From Saussurea involucrata (lineage: Eukaryota; Streptophyta; Magnoliopsida; Asterales; Asteraceae), in the NCBI GenBank assembly GCA_033807775.1, contig JAWVWS010001019.1:186001-250000 (forward strand): a stretch of 64,000 nucleotides of DNA, given 5' to 3'. The translations under genes were made by a program, and so were the position numbers. Of the stretch, positions 42,204-54,670 are shown in pieces. Under the pieces are notes generated by a model. The model was not told where the DNA came from, did not search any database, and saw nothing but the letters and a program-made list of their open reading frames with translations. The number at the start of each line of letters is the position of its first letter. Position 1 is the first letter of the stretch.

Positions 42204-43126
42204 ATCTAAACAATTGAAATGATATAAAATTATTCAACAAAGTATAGTACGAAGCATAGAAAGAAAACCCTGAATCGTTGAATCAAAATCACCAAACCAA
42301 ATGACTTACACCTTGTTATGTTCTTATTGAGCCTCCCTACGTTCATATCCGCACGATGCCTTGATGTTGTCTAAGAGTATTACACAATAATCATTAATCA
42401 ATCATCAATATTCAATAATATTACTAGTTAATGAATAACTAAATATTACAAATCGCAAAGAATGAATATTATGAATCGGTATCAATAATAAAAATTAAAA
42501 TATCATCTAAGCATCTTATTAATGGTTTAACATCCAATTCGAGTTTATTGTATAAATGTGAATATGTGATTAGTAACTAATATAAATAAATTGAATGAAA
42601 ATAAAAAAGAATGAAGGGTTTAACATATCTAAGCAAGCAATTAAGCATCTTATATGTAACTAATATAACTCAAATGAATAAAGGTACCACTTTAACGGAC
42701 TGTATTAGGGAGTCTGACAAATACTTAATCGATCAGGGCAGCAGGCGCCAAGCAGCAACAATCGATTAGGGTAGGAGCATGCAACAACAATCGATTAGGG
42801 TAGGAGTAGGTAACAAAAATCGAGAGAGGATTATGAGTTTAAAGAAGCAATCGTTGACTCGTTCGTATTTGGATTTGGATTAGGATTAGGAGTGTACGTT
42901 GGTGGGCAGCCGATAAAGAGAGGAACTGAGGAAGATAGCGATAGGCTGACAACATACAAATTATTAATTTAATCGATCATTCTTGATGGACTTGGACTTG
43001 GGCAGATTAACAAAAGCGCTCCTTTTTTTTCAGGCCTAAAATGAACCTACTAAACCTAATAAGCAGTTGGGCTAATGATGCCCCATTCGGCTTTGCTGCC
43101 CATGGCGACGGCTTGAGCCGACCCTG
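42204..43126. other. Non-coding 5' end of the hAT element
   Basis: AT-rich stretch between the transposase start and the right terminal inverted repeat. 42717-42860 has a short set of AATCGATTAGGGTAGGAG-like repeats (about three imperfect copies). No protein similarity seen. Confidence 0.5.
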
Positions 43127-43134
43127 ATTAAAGC

Positions 43135-43436
43135 AAATACCATATCAAGCTTATATATCAAATGAGGGTAGATCAATTATAATTTAGTTTATGTCTCAGC
43201 CTTATCCCATGTTGTTCCATCTATTTTGGTGGAACAAGAATTTTTTTTTGTCTCATCCAGTCCTACTGTGTCCCAGTCCTTGTCCTGTCCCGTCCCATGT
43301 CACGCCAAACGTGGGACAATGAGTTCTTGTTTTGTCCCATGTCGTGGGACAATGATTTTTGTCCATACTGTCTTGTCCCATGCACCAAACGCAACCTTAA
43401 ATACCAAGATTTGAGTTTACTATGTTAATTATGATG
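43135..43436. other. Flank between hAT and Athila-2, with a GGGACAA-rich MITE-like stretch
   Basis: 43200-43400 is rich in GTCCCA/TGGGAC words and ends CATGCACCAAACGCAACCTTA, a type of terminus common in plant MITEs (reverse complement starts TAAGGTTGCGTTTGG). I could not find a convincing opposite terminus or target duplication. Confidence 0.35.
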
Positions 43437-43441
43437 AATAT

Positions 43442-44823
43442 TGATAACTCTCATTTTTTAGAGTTTATTATTACTCTTTTTCTAGGATTGTATATCATTT
43501 TAAACCCATTTTACTTATTTCCCATTTATTTTGTCTAAAATGTGATAAAGAGATGATGAAGTTTCAAAAGTTAATTTTCTTGGAAAAACACTACACTTTC
43601 GGCTGTGGGCACAGGGCTCCTCACTGTGAGCACGGACGGATCTCCCCTTTGATCAAAGGATAATGCAATTCTCTGGATAGAAGAAAAGATTAAAATAATA
43701 GCATGCTGAAGATTGCAAGATCTGGATATCCCAGAAATCAAGGAAGCATGGGAGGCATGGTGTTGGTTCTTGCCCTTGATTAGTCCATTGGTTAATACAC
43801 CTTTTGGGACTATATAACAGAGGGATTGGATCAGTTCAAAGGGCATGAATTCTCAGTTGTAGTTTACTTACATTCCAGTAGCTTAGTTTTTGTTCTTGTT
43901 TCTTAAAGAGTTGAAGATTTGTAGCATTTTACTTCCTTGTTTGTAATTTCAATTCTGCCAACAGTGATCCCATTGTGGGCACGTCTTTAATTTTATGCAA
44001 GTAACTTTTATGAACTTCTTCTATATTTTTATGTCTTCTAATTTTATTATGAGCTAAGCACCCCTTTGGGTGTGGATGTGAGCAAACTTGAGACTAGTAG
44101 GCAACACTTGGGTGTGGCCATTTGTTACTAACTCTCGAGATTGGTCACTTGAGTCGAGACTTAAACTCAACGCGGATAAGCCGATCACTTTGATGTGTTA
44201 ATATTAGATCTTAGACCTCGAGAGGGGCGGATTCGAAATACGGCTTAAGTGATGCACAAAGATTTGAGAGAGTCTTTGATAACCACGTCGAGAGGCGGGT
44301 TTTGTATGATTTATTAAGGTTCAAACGTCGGTCGAGATTTATATCACAAAGAGATTTGGGTGTAAATCTCCATATTGGTAGAACTTGACGTTTAGAGTCA
44401 AACTTAAGTAAAGCGGCAAGATCGGGAGTCGGTAACAATGGTCACTTTATAGGAACTTTGTAGGACTGGCTTATAAATTGCATCATTTCGAGAGATCGGG
44501 CTTTTTATGAACTTTTCGTGCTACAAAGCAACTAACCATCTTGTTACTACAAAAATCTCAAGGGAACTCACATCCATACCCATTTTTAATTATACAAGAG
44601 TTTAATCATTTTTCAAACAAACCAACAATATTTTCAAACCGAGACTTGTGCAAGAAGTTCGTGACATTCTCTGATTCTCAGTAGTTTAGTCCTCATGGGT
44701 ACGATACTTGGTAAATACTTGCCATTTTATTACTTATAGCGATCATAGTTGTGGTGTATACTTGCGCCCCCACTGTGGGCACACTGTAGCCACTGATTGG
44801 AACTATACGTTTTTCCGCTATCA
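43442..44823 (+). repeat. 5' LTR of Athila-2
   Basis: Starts TGATAACTCTCATTTTTTAG, ends GCTATCA. TATATAA at 43811. CCCCCACTGTGGGC near 44768-44781. Confidence 0.93.
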
Positions 44824-44829
44824 AGTTTT

Positions 44830-44847
44830 TGGCGCCATTGCCGGGGA
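44830..44847 (+). promoter_or_regulatory. Primer-binding site, tRNA-Asp type (Athila-2)
   Basis: TGGCGCCATTGCCGGGGA: one mismatch to the Athila-1 site, six bases after the LTR end. Confidence 0.88.
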
Positions 44848-44928
44848 CTGGCGCGATTTTACATCCTGAGATATTGAATAATCACTTGAGCCTGTGTCAC
44901 TTGTTTCAAAACAACATCTTTGCGTTGT

Positions 44929-47271
44929 TTGCCAAGGTTGCAACGCGGAGAACTTTTACCTCTTGATAACGAAATCGAACGAACTATTGCTAGACGTAGA
45001 AGAGGTAATCGGCAAAACCCACCTTTAAACCGAAACATGGCAGATACACCGCCACCTCCACCGGTTGAAACTACGGTAGGTATTGCCGATAGTAAAGATA
45101 GGAAAATAAGGGACTATGTAACACCCGAGTTTGAACAATTAAAATCGGGAATTATTATGCCCAACATGAATACGCAAGCTTTTAAACCCGAACCCGTAAT
45201 GTTTCAAATTATCCAAGCAATGGGTCAATTTGGGGGATTACCTTCGGAGGATCCGCACTCACACTTGAAATCATTTATAGAAATGACGGATCATTTTCGT
45301 ATTCCCGGAGTAACACCGGAAGCTTTACGTTTGACACTCTTTACTTACACGTTAAGAGATAGAGCTAAAGCATGGCTAAATTCACAACCACCGGAATCCA
45401 TCGACACTTGGGCGGGTCTAGCTGAAAAGTTTCTTAAAAAATATTTTCCTCCAACAAGAAACGTAAAGCTTAGGCACGATATCATGAACTTTCGGCAAGA
45501 GAATGACGAGGCAGTCTCGGATGCATGGGAAAGATTTAAAGATTTACTTCGAAAATGTCCTCATCATGGAATTCCCTATTGCATCTAATTAGAAACATTT
45601 TATAATGGTCTTTCTAATGCTGCTAAAATTATTCTCGACGCTACGACCGGTGGTGCTTTTGTTTCAAAAACTTACAACGAGGCATTTGATATTTTGGAAA
45701 AAGTTGCAAACAATAACACCGAATGGCAAAATACTCGTGCCATCACCACCCAAAATGCATCGGGAGTTCATGAAATTGATGCCATCACTTCTATAAATGC
45801 ACAAATTGTAGCTTTAACTAACTTGGTAAAAAATAACTTAAACATCAATGAGAAAAACCAAGTGCAAGCTATTAATGAATCTTATGTATTTTGTGGGGAA
45901 AGTCATAATTATGAGAATTGTCTGGGAAATCCCGCTTCGGTAAATTATTTGGGAAACGCTAGGAATAGCCCTTTTTCTCAAACTTATAACCCGAATTGGC
46001 GGAATCACCCAATTTTTTCTTGGTCGGGCAATCAAGGACTTTAACCCCCCGGGGCAAGTCAACCACAAAACCGACCACAAAATCCCCCGGGGTTTTAACA
46101 AAATCAACAACCCACGTACCAACATGGTCAATCTTCACAAGCACATGCGCTTAGGCAACCAAATGCATCAGAAGGTAACGGTTCACTCGAATCGTTGCTT
46201 AAAGGTTTTATTAACCAAACCAATGCAACCTTGAGAGGGTTTGAGACCCAACTTGGTCAATTTACGACCGAGCTCAAAAATAGACCACAAGGGACTTTGC
46301 CTAGTGACACCGAGAACCCAAAAGGACCACACAAGGAACATGTCAAGGCCATAAGCATAATGGAAATAGGTAACATAGAAGACTCTCGTGAAAACGGTAA
46401 ACCTTCTACCACACCTAACGTGCAAAAATATTCACATCTCTTCGATAGAGAGAATTTTCCTGGACTGTTCCCTGCAGTTGAAAAAACGCAAGACCCTGTT
46501 CTTGTGTCTAAAACAGCAGAATCTTCTGGTACTGTCAAAAATGCGGAACATCGTGCTCACAGTGGGCAGCCCGTGCCCACACCCAGTAAAAAGCAAACAA
46601 GCTTGGATCTACATGAGTTGCCTTTTCCTGAAAGATTCAAAGATAAAAAGATGGATGTTCAGTTTAAGAAATTTTTAGACGTTTTCAAACAACTCCATAT
46701 TAACATTCCTTTGGTAGAAGCTCTCGAGCAAATGCCGAACTATTTTAAGTTTTTAAAAGACATTCTCAACAAGAAAAGGAGACTAGGAGAATTTAAGACG
46801 GTTGCTTTAACCAAGGAATGTAGTGCAATTCTTACATGTAAAATCCCTCCGAAACTCAAAGACCCGGGAAGTTTTACCATCCCATGATCCATTGGTGGTC
46901 AAGAGGTCGGAAATGCATTATGTGACTTGGGTTCAAGCATAAATCTCATGCCCTTGTCAGTTTTCAACAAATTAGGAATTAGTGAAGTAAGACCCACTAC
47001 TGTCACTTTGCAACTCACGGATAGATCCATTGTTTATCCGAAAGGAAAAATTGAAGACATTTTGGTTAAAGTTGATAAATTCATTTTTCCGGCCGATTTT
47101 CTAGTTTTGGACTATGAGGCGGATAAGAATATTCCCATCATTCTAGGAAGACCTTTTCTTGCGACCGGCCGAACCTTAATTGATGTCCAAAAAGGTAAGC
47201 TAACTATGCGAGTGAATGACCAACAAATAACCTTCAACGTCTTTAAGTCACTAAATTCACCGGTGATTTAG
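44929..47271 (+). pseudogene. Athila-2 gag-protease (several nonsense codons)
   Basis: One frame runs through the region with stops at 45586 (TAA), 46042 (TAA), 46096 (TAA) and 46885 (TGA). The position equal to the Athila-1 start ATG is TTG (44929); the first in-frame ATG is 45037 (MADTPPPPPVE). Gag capsid is recognisable (KAWLNSQPPESIDTWAGLAE, NDEAVSDAWERFKDLL), then a weakened zinc-knuckle region (CGESHNYENC, first Cys replaced by Phe: YVFCGESHNYENC). Protease active site reads CDLGSS around 46922-46939, and GRPFLATGR is kept. After 47271 the coding frame changes. Confidence 0.9.
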
Positions 47272-50123
47272 AAGATTGTTCCGTCATTGACACTTTAGGT
47301 GATGATTTTGAGCCTAACCTTTTAGAAGACTTTCATGAAGAACCTATTATAGGCTTTGAAAATGATGTTTCGGAAGAGGATTTGATAGAGGTTATAGATG
47401 CCTTTGAACATTTAGATTTTAATGATCGACCTCCACAAATGCCATCAATTCTTAAAGCTCCGGAATTGGACTTGAAACCTCTCCCTAGTCACCTTAAGTA
47501 TGCTTATCTCATGGAGGAAGAAAATTACCCGTAATCATTTCTTCCAAGTTAAGTGATTGTCAAGAGGAGCAATTATTAGAATTGTTGAAAAGTCACAAGA
47601 AAGCCATAGGTTGGACCTTAGCGGACATTAAGGGGATTAGTCCATCCATTTGCCAACATAAGATTATTTTGGAAGAAAATAGTATTGGCAAAGTGCAACC
47701 ACAAAGACGATTAAATCCCATCATGAAAGAGGTCGTTAAGAAAGAAATTTTAAAATGGCTTGACGCGGGTATTATTTACCCCATTTCAAGTAGTGGTTGG
47801 GTTAACCCGGTGCAATGTGTTCCTAAAAAGGGAGGAACCACGGTTATAACAAACGAGAAAAACGAACTCATCCCTACTAGGACCGTCACCGGGTGGAGAA
47901 TATGCATGGATTATAGACAATTGAACCTAGCCACGAAAAAAGACCATTTCCCTTTGCCTTTTATAGACCAAATGCTAGATCGATTGGCCGAAAAGAATTT
48001 TATTGCTTTTTGGATGGATACTCGGGCTATAATCAAATTCACATAGCTCCCGAGGATCAAGAAAAAACAACTTTCACATGTCCTTTCGGAACTTTTGCTT
48101 TTCAGCGAATGCCATTTGGGTTGTGCAATGCTCCCGCAACTTTCCAACGTTGCATGATGTCTATTTTCTTGGACATGATTGAGGATACCATGGAAGTTTT
48201 CATGGATGATTTTTCGGTAATTGGGACGTCTTTTGATGATTGTCTTGATAATTTGAGAAAAAGTTTAGAAAGATGTGAAACACACGATTTAATCTTGAAT
48301 TGGGAAAAATGCCATTTTATGGTTCAAGAGGGAATTGTGTTGGGTCACATGGTTTCTAAAAAAGGTTTGGAGGTTGATAAAGCTAAATTAGAAGTAATAA
48401 TGCAATTACCCGAACCCACTTCGGTTAAAGGCATTAGAAGTTTTTTGGGTCATGCAGGATTTTACCGACGCTTTATAAAAGATTTTTCAAAAATTGCAAA
48501 ACCATTGTGTAATTTACTGCATGTTGATCAAACTTTTGATTTTACTTCTGAATGCAAAACGGCTTTTTCAACAATCAAAGAAGCTCTTGTCTCTGCACCT
48601 ATTGTAATAGCACCGGATTGGACAAAACCTTTCGAGGTAATGTGCGATGCTAGTGATTGGGCGGTAGGTGCCGTTTTGGGACAAAGAAAAGAGAAAAAAT
48701 TTCACCCCATTTACTACGCAAGTAAAACTCTTATCGAAGCTCAAATAAATTATACAACAACTGAAAAAGAGTTACTTGCCGTAGTATTTGCTTTTGACCG
48801 TTTTCGTTCTTATTTGATCGGCACAAAAGTCATTGTTCATACGAACCACTCCGCTATCAAATATCTTTTTAACAAAACCGACGCTAAGCCAAGGCTTATT
48901 CGGTGGGTTCTTCTTTTACAAGAATTTGACATATAGATAGTTGATAGAAAAGGAGTCAATAATCAAGTTGCCGATCATCTCTCAAGAACTGAAATGAACG
49001 TGTCAAGTGGGGGAAGTCATGAAATCAAAGAAGTTTTTCCGGATGAGTGTATTTTAGCAATACACCATGTTGAAAAAGAATTGACATGGTATGCCGATAT
49101 TGCAAATTATCTTGCAAGTGGAATTAGGCCATACCACATGAACGCGCAAAAGTTTAAAAAGTTTCTTCATGATTGTAAACACTATTTTTGGGATGATCCT
49201 TTTTTGTATAAATTAGGATCGGACCAAATTTTGAGGAAATGCGTTCCGGATTTTGAAATGAAAAATATTTTGCGGGATTGTCACGCTTCACCTTACGGGG
49301 GCCATTTCGGTGGTCAACGTACGGCCGCAAAAATTCTTCAAAGTGGTTTCTTTTGGCCTACAATTTTTAAAGATTCATTTGAGTTTGTAAAGAGTTGTGA
49401 CCAATGCCAAAGAACCGGGAATTTGTCCCAAAGAAATGAGATGCCCTTGAATAATATTTTGGAAGTTGAAAATTTTTATGTTTGGGGCATCGATTTTATG
49501 GGACTATTTCCTATGTCTTTTAATAACCAGTATATTTTGGTGGCCGTAGATTATGTCTCAAAATGGATAGAAGCTATCGCTTGTCTAAGAAATGATGCTA
49601 AAACTGTGATTAACTTTCTTCATAAAAACATTTTTGTTCGTTTTGGAACGCCTCGCGCTTTAATTAGTGACGAGGGAACTCATTTTGTCAACAAAATGTT
49701 AAGCACAATTTTGAGCAAATACAACATCCATCATAAGGTATCAACGACATACCATCCTCAAACAAATGGGCTTGCCGAACTTTCAAATCGTGAAATTAAG
49801 TCAATTTTGGAAAAAGTGGTAAAACCCGATAGAAAGGATTGGTCCCTTAAGTTGGATGACGCACTTTAGGCATATCGAACAGCTTTTAAAACACCACTAG
49901 GACTGTCGCCATATAAACTGGTTTTCGGTAAAGCATGTCACTTACCCTTGGAACTTGAGTACAAGGCATTTTGGGCCGTAAAGGAATTAAACCTAAATGA
50001 AGAAGTGGCCGGAAAGAAGAGAAAACTTCAAATAAACGAGTTAGAGGAGATACGTCATCATGCCTACGAGAACGCCAAAATTTATAAAGAAAAGACAAAA
50101 TTATGGCATGATCGTCGTATTAA
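47272..50123 (+). pseudogene. Athila-2 pol: RT, RNase H, integrase (frameshifts, stops)
   Basis: Frame changes near 47250 and 47530; RT then opens at 47582 (MLKSHKKAIGWTLADIKGIS). Another shift near 48000 lies between FIDQMLDRLA and YNQIHIAPEDQ, in the RT active-site region. RT then has VFMDDFSV. RNase H has CDASDWAVGA. TAG at 48934, then the integrase His/Cys part (CHASPYGGHFGG, CDQCQRTGN) and core with D in GIDFMG, D in ISDEGTHF, E in NGLAELSN. TAG at 49867 replaces a Trp (Athila-1 has Trp). Broken at 50123 by the solo LTR; the last part is 52390-52619. Confidence 0.92.
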
Positions 50124-52380
50124 TGCAAAGCCCGTGTCTCGGTATGGATTTTAATTAATCATTTTCTTTTGGTTATTTTATAATTTCCTCTAATCGAAAT
50201 TTAACAGGTTAGGCGGCAAGAATCTTATTGTTAAAAGTTTGGGTTAGGGGGGGGGGGGCTTAAGGTAAAACTACTTTAATGTGTAGGGGCTAAAAGTGTC
50301 AAACCATGATAGTAGTGCATGGATCGGCCCATAAGGACCAATCTCACACCTTTCTCATTTTTTCCCTGGCTGCGTCGATCACCAAAAGAAAAAGAAACCT
50401 ACCCTCTTCTTGGTACTCACGGCCGTAAACCCTTCCCCCCTCTTCGTCTTCGTTGCCATCACCACCAAGACCACCGCCGTTTGCCGCCCTAAACCACCAG
50501 CACCGCCGCTGGTCTCGCCGGCAAAGAGAGAGAGAGGAGCAGCGAAGAGAGAGAGAGAGCAGCGAGGAGCGAGAGAAAGGACGCGAGCGATCGTTTCTTC
50601 GTCGTAGGTAAGTGTTTTCCCCCTTGATTGTTTCTTTCGTGTCGCCGTGAAACCACCACCGGCGGTGGCTGCCGCCGCCGCCGACCACCACTGCCGGAGG
50701 TGGCAGTGGGTGGTGCGTGGGTTGTCCAGCCCTAGTTGCAACCCGAACCGTTAAGCCGAACGCGAATCGTTTTATAAAATCGTCATTTTATGTGAAAACG
50801 TTTTCTGCCACTGTTTTGCGTCAACCACAACTTTTCCGTCGTAACTCCGATTGAGCCGAAACGGGTGCCCACGGTTCACGTTCTGGGTCGGACACGTTTT
50901 CCGTGTTTTAGCAGAAAACTGATTCGACCTCTAGCTAGATGAAAAAAGTGGTCGTAAGTTCAGTGATTCGTCATTTCATGTGAAAAATTCTGGAATCTGC
51001 CATTGCCTTGTGAAAGCCATAACTTTTTGCTCGTAACTCGTATCTGGGTGAGACCAGCGCCAAAAGTTCCCTTTTTGAGTCTATAAACTTTTCTGTATTT
51101 TGTGCGAAGCCCAGTTCGGGACGTAGCATTGGTCAAAATGTCATTTTATACTGAAAGGTGCTGATTTTCGCTGTTCGGGGAACTGTTTTTGTAAAATCCA
51201 TAATAAATGGTAGAAAAATCGTTAGGAGGCGTGTAATATGTCCTTAGAACCCTAACTCATAGTACTTTCTGACCATGTAATAACATTGAGGATTTACTGG
51301 GCTTAAGGAGGTCGAAACAGGTCCCGAACAGACCTGTTTGGCGAGACCGGGAAGTAGTTTTAGTGACGGTTTAAGCGGGTGTCGTGTCGTAGGGTCCGGG
51401 TCTCGTTTTGATACGTTTTAACGTGCGTTTAGGTGCTGGGAAGTGACCGTAATTGGGAAGCTTGAGTTTGTATTGTTGAGCTAGGCGCGCATTCGAGGTG
51501 AGTTCTCTCACTATAACTAATGTCGGTTATTTTTACATTACGTTGTGTGTGTGTATGTGGTAGTTCTATTTGCTTTTGATGCGGGGTTAAATAGTGGGGT
51601 GACTAGTCGGACCTTATTGCTGTGACTACGCGGGTGGCGTAGGAGTTCGGCGGGGCCGAGGGTCACATACGCGGGTGGCGTAGTAATTCGGTGGGACCAA
51701 AGGTTGTATACGCGGGTGGCGTATGAACCCGGGGGTGCCGGGTTGCGTTTGCACGATATCTAATAACGGTTGTTTTATCATTGTTGTAGTACGTGTGTGG
51801 TAGCTTTATGCGATTGTGTGGTGGGACTAGATAGTGGGGTGTCTAGTTGATACTATGTTGTCATGTTAACTCGGTGGGACCGAGGATCCGGCGGGGCCGG
51901 AGATTTTATACGCGGGTGGCGTAGAGACTCGGTGGGACCGGGGATTCGGCGGGGCCGGAGATGTTATCATGTGGTCGGTGGGACCGACTTGTGCCTTTTA
52001 GGTAGGTGGGTGTGGATATACATGTTTATGATTTGTTCGTAGACTTGTATGCTGTTTATGTGTTATTATCTGTTTTTGGTGGTGTGGAAATAACTGTGTT
52101 ACTTATGGTGTTGAATTCACTAAGCTTCGTGCTTACCCTTTCCCAAGAAACTGTGGTTTCAGGTACGGGCGGCTCCAAGGCGTGACGAGTACACACTGGC
52201 GCGCGAGGAGAGCTGGTTGCTTTGTGGTTTCTAATAATTAAACGTTTATTCCGCTGGTTGTTATTATGAAGATATTAATTATGAGTTTACAAACGAAACG
52301 TTGGGATCATTTAATGAGTTGTTATAAATGAAATGTTTATTTAAAAATTTAAATTTGCTTGTAATTTTTGGGACGTTACA
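50124..52380 (+). repeat. Solo LTR of the LARD family inside Athila-2 pol
   Basis: Starts TGCAAAGCCCGTGTCTCGG, ends GGGACGTTACA, and is alignable along its length with the LARD LTRs, but diverged. Flanks: ATTAA before (50119-50123) and ACTAATTAA after (52381-52389). The duplication is either ATTAA/ACTAA with one change or ATTAA displaced by four bases. No internal region, so a solo LTR. Holds its own version of the hairpin array. Confidence 0.9.
51627..51988 (+). repeat. Hairpin array in the solo LARD-family LTR (about 11 hairpins)
   Basis: Includes TACGC-GGGTG-GCGTA (51627, 51668, 51909), AACCCGG-GGGTG-CCGGGTT (51726, 7-bp stem), CTCGG-TGGGA-CCGAG (51870), TCCGG-CGGGG-CCGGA (51887), GTCGG-TGGGA-CCGAC (51974). 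A few stems are imperfect or use G-T pairs. The stem set differs from the LARD LTRs, but the loop form NGGNR is kept. Confidence 0.85.
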
Positions 52381-52389
52381 ACTAATTAA

Positions 52390-52619
52390 GGAATTTTGAA
52401 AAAAAACAACAAGTGCTACTTTTTAACTCTCGTTTGAAGTTGTTTCATGGAAAATTAAAATCACGTTGGTCGGGACCATTTACCATTGCGGATGTGGGAA
52501 AGTTTGGAACAATCGATTTAATCAACCCACAAGACGGAAATATCTTCCGAGTTAACGGTCACCGGGTCAAGCACTTTATTCCAAATGAGGTGCTCATACC
52601 CACTGGTGGTGACGAGTGA
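52390..52619 (+). pseudogene. Athila-2 integrase C-terminus (after the solo LTR)
   Basis: Reads QQVLLFNSRLKLF, then SRWSGPFTIADV, ending PTGGDE at 52617, as in the Athila-1 integrase tail. An in-frame TGA lies near the start. Joined to 47272-50123 before the solo LTR inserted. Confidence 0.85.
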
Positions 52620-53106
52620 TTTTTGATGGAAACACTGTGTATATATTGTATATATTGCTTTCTTAACCTTTGTTTTTATTTTTCTTTAGAACTAATCTTG
52701 TAGGTTGCTCACTGTGGGGACTTCGTGCCCACGGACCTCAAATTTCGGATAAGGATAGTCTTGGGGGAGGAAGTGTAATTTTCAAAGAGATGTGGGACTT
52801 TTGTTTTAAATAAACTTCTGGTTGGTAAAAGTGCAGAATAAACAAAACCATTAAGTACATCAAGGACACACATGTTTAAAAAGAATTAATTAAAAATGTG
52901 GGTTGGTGTACTTCATTTGGGTTTCCAATGACATAAACCATCAGACAAAAAAAAGAGAAGTGAAACCTTTGGGTTTTCTGACTTTTGAGTCAACCATCGG
53001 TCCCCACTAAAAACCAAGGGTTCTTCATTTTTTTGAAAAAAAAAGGTATTTGGTTTAATCTCTTAGATATTTCAAAAACCCCACTTTTTGGGTCTTCTTC
53101 TTCAAA
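52620..53106 (+). other. Spacer after Athila-2 pol
   Basis: Non-coding, AT-rich, with GCTCACTGTGGGGAC and GTGCCCACGG at 52707-52735. Ends at the TR-GAG insertion. Confidence 0.55.
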
Positions 53107-53111
53107 GAAAC

Positions 53112-54321
53112 TGTTAGACAACCTAGGGGGGGTAAGGTTGTATTTAAAAATCTTACTTTCAAAAATTCTTTTATAAAAATATCTTAATAATGTAAATACA
53201 ACAGAGTATATGAAAACACAACAGATACGTATAAATACAGGATAGTATAAATATAGTAAATAAAGCAGAGTATAAATGCAATGAATATACAATAATTATA
53301 TAAACAGATATAATTAAATGCACAGCGGAAATATAAAGAGATAAGGGATAGAGATACTTGACACGGAGATTTAGTGATCTACCACAACTTGGTAAATCAC
53401 TAGCCGAGACACTTCCCGACACGATCCAATAAAAGTATTCTTTACGGTAGAATACAAACCAAATACAAAGGAAAGCAATAGGCTCTCAAGCTCCAGCTTA
53501 TTGAGATATACAGGATCACACACCCGTTATTCAAACACTTACAAGAGGAGTATAACTCACAATGGAAATCACTCTTGTATAATATTTATCACTTGGATAT
53601 TTTATAAAAACGTTTTATAAAATAAATATGTAGTGATAATATGTAGTATGGAATATTAGTTGGGAGAGATCAGATGAGGAGATGGCTGTTGGTTTGTATC
53701 TGTATTGTTTTTTTTTTCTTCTCCACCGTCGCATGCATTATATAGCAGCTCTTCCAACGGAAACATGCATCCGCGGTATACCGCCAAAAGCACGCGGTAT
53801 ACCGTGCAGTAATAGTAGCTTCCAACCAATCAGAATTGTACACCACGCCTACCGCGGTATACCGCCTGTACCTTCGCGGTATACCGGCCAGAGAAAAAGG
53901 ACACCCTGCAAAACAGAACGTAAATATGTACCCGCGGTATACCGGGCATTCTTCGCGGTATACCTGCGTCAGAATATGTACCCGCGGTATACCGGGCATT
54001 CTTCGCGGTATACCTGCGTCAGAATATGCAGCTTCCAGGACGCAACCAATCTTTCTCAATAAACCATATTTAATTAAAATCATTTATTGGGTTTTTAGAA
54101 ATATCCAAGTGGTATATTATTTTAGGGTGTTTATCATTATAAATTATAAACACTAATGACAACGTAAGTCTTCCGTCTTGAACTCTTCAGATAAAATCTT
54201 CGTGTTCTTCAAGAACTGTACACTTGGATTGGATTGTTAGATAAACAATAATACGGTGTGTTTGTAATCATCAAAATAAATATATATAAATATATAGAGA
54301 TGTGGTACACTTGCACCAACA
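53112..54321 (-). repeat. 3' LTR of the TR-GAG
   Basis: TG/CA ends (TGTTAGACAA ... CACCAACA). Holds the CGCGGTATACC array (53770-54020). G run of seven near 53126. Confidence 0.95.
53770..54025 (-). repeat. CGCGGTATACC palindrome array (TR-GAG 3' LTR)
   Basis: Eight copies of CGCGGTATACC, several extending to the perfect palindrome CGGTATACCG. The last four come from a 49-bp tandem duplication (53925-54022). Confidence 0.93.
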
Positions 54322-54336
54322 ATCTCCCCCTTTTTG
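54322..54336 (-). promoter_or_regulatory. Polypurine tract of the TR-GAG
   Basis: The minus strand reads AAAAAGGGGGAGAT next to the 3' LTR. Confidence 0.85.
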
Positions 54337-54670
54337 ATGATGACAAACACAACCGCTAAGCATGAGCATATGCGGTTTCTCTCCCCCGTTTGTCGAAACA
54401 AAAAGGGTCAAGAAAGACGGTATGCTTCCCCTCGAGAGATGCTCCCCCTCAAAATATGCATATATTTGAGAGAGCATAATCTCATAGGTAAAAGATAAAA
54501 AGCTCCCTCTCAAATTAATAACAAATTATAAAATTTGAGGGACAATAAAATATGCATAAAAAAAGCATATAATAGACATAAAACAAAATAACCTAAAAGA
54601 AACACTTGCACCAAAAAAAAGGATCTTAAGGCTTCGATTTTTCGGTTAATTTTATGTGAGCAAAAAATAC

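Larger units (their letters stand above)
2982..43126 (-). mobile_element. hAT-superfamily DNA transposon (outermost host of the nest)
   Basis: The ends match as inverted repeats: CAGGGTCGG at 2982-2990 and its complement CCGACCCTG at 43118-43126, with further similarity inward around a shared CCATGGC. The flanking 8-bp duplications are ATTAAAAC (2974-2981) and ATTAAAGC (43127-43134), seven of eight identical, as expected for hAT. The element's own DNA is 2982-4120 plus 40702-43126, about 3.6 kb; the rest is the later Copia insertion with its nested load. The coding remnants on the minus strand are of the zf-TTF/DUF4371 (ZMYM-like) transposase type, which fits the termini. Confidence 0.88.

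Noticed and set aside
53682..54156. Tyr/Arg/Gly-rich ORFs (YTG, GIP repeats) in the TR-GAG LTRs
   Set aside because: Produced by the CGCGGTATACC repeats read in different frames; not a protein family.
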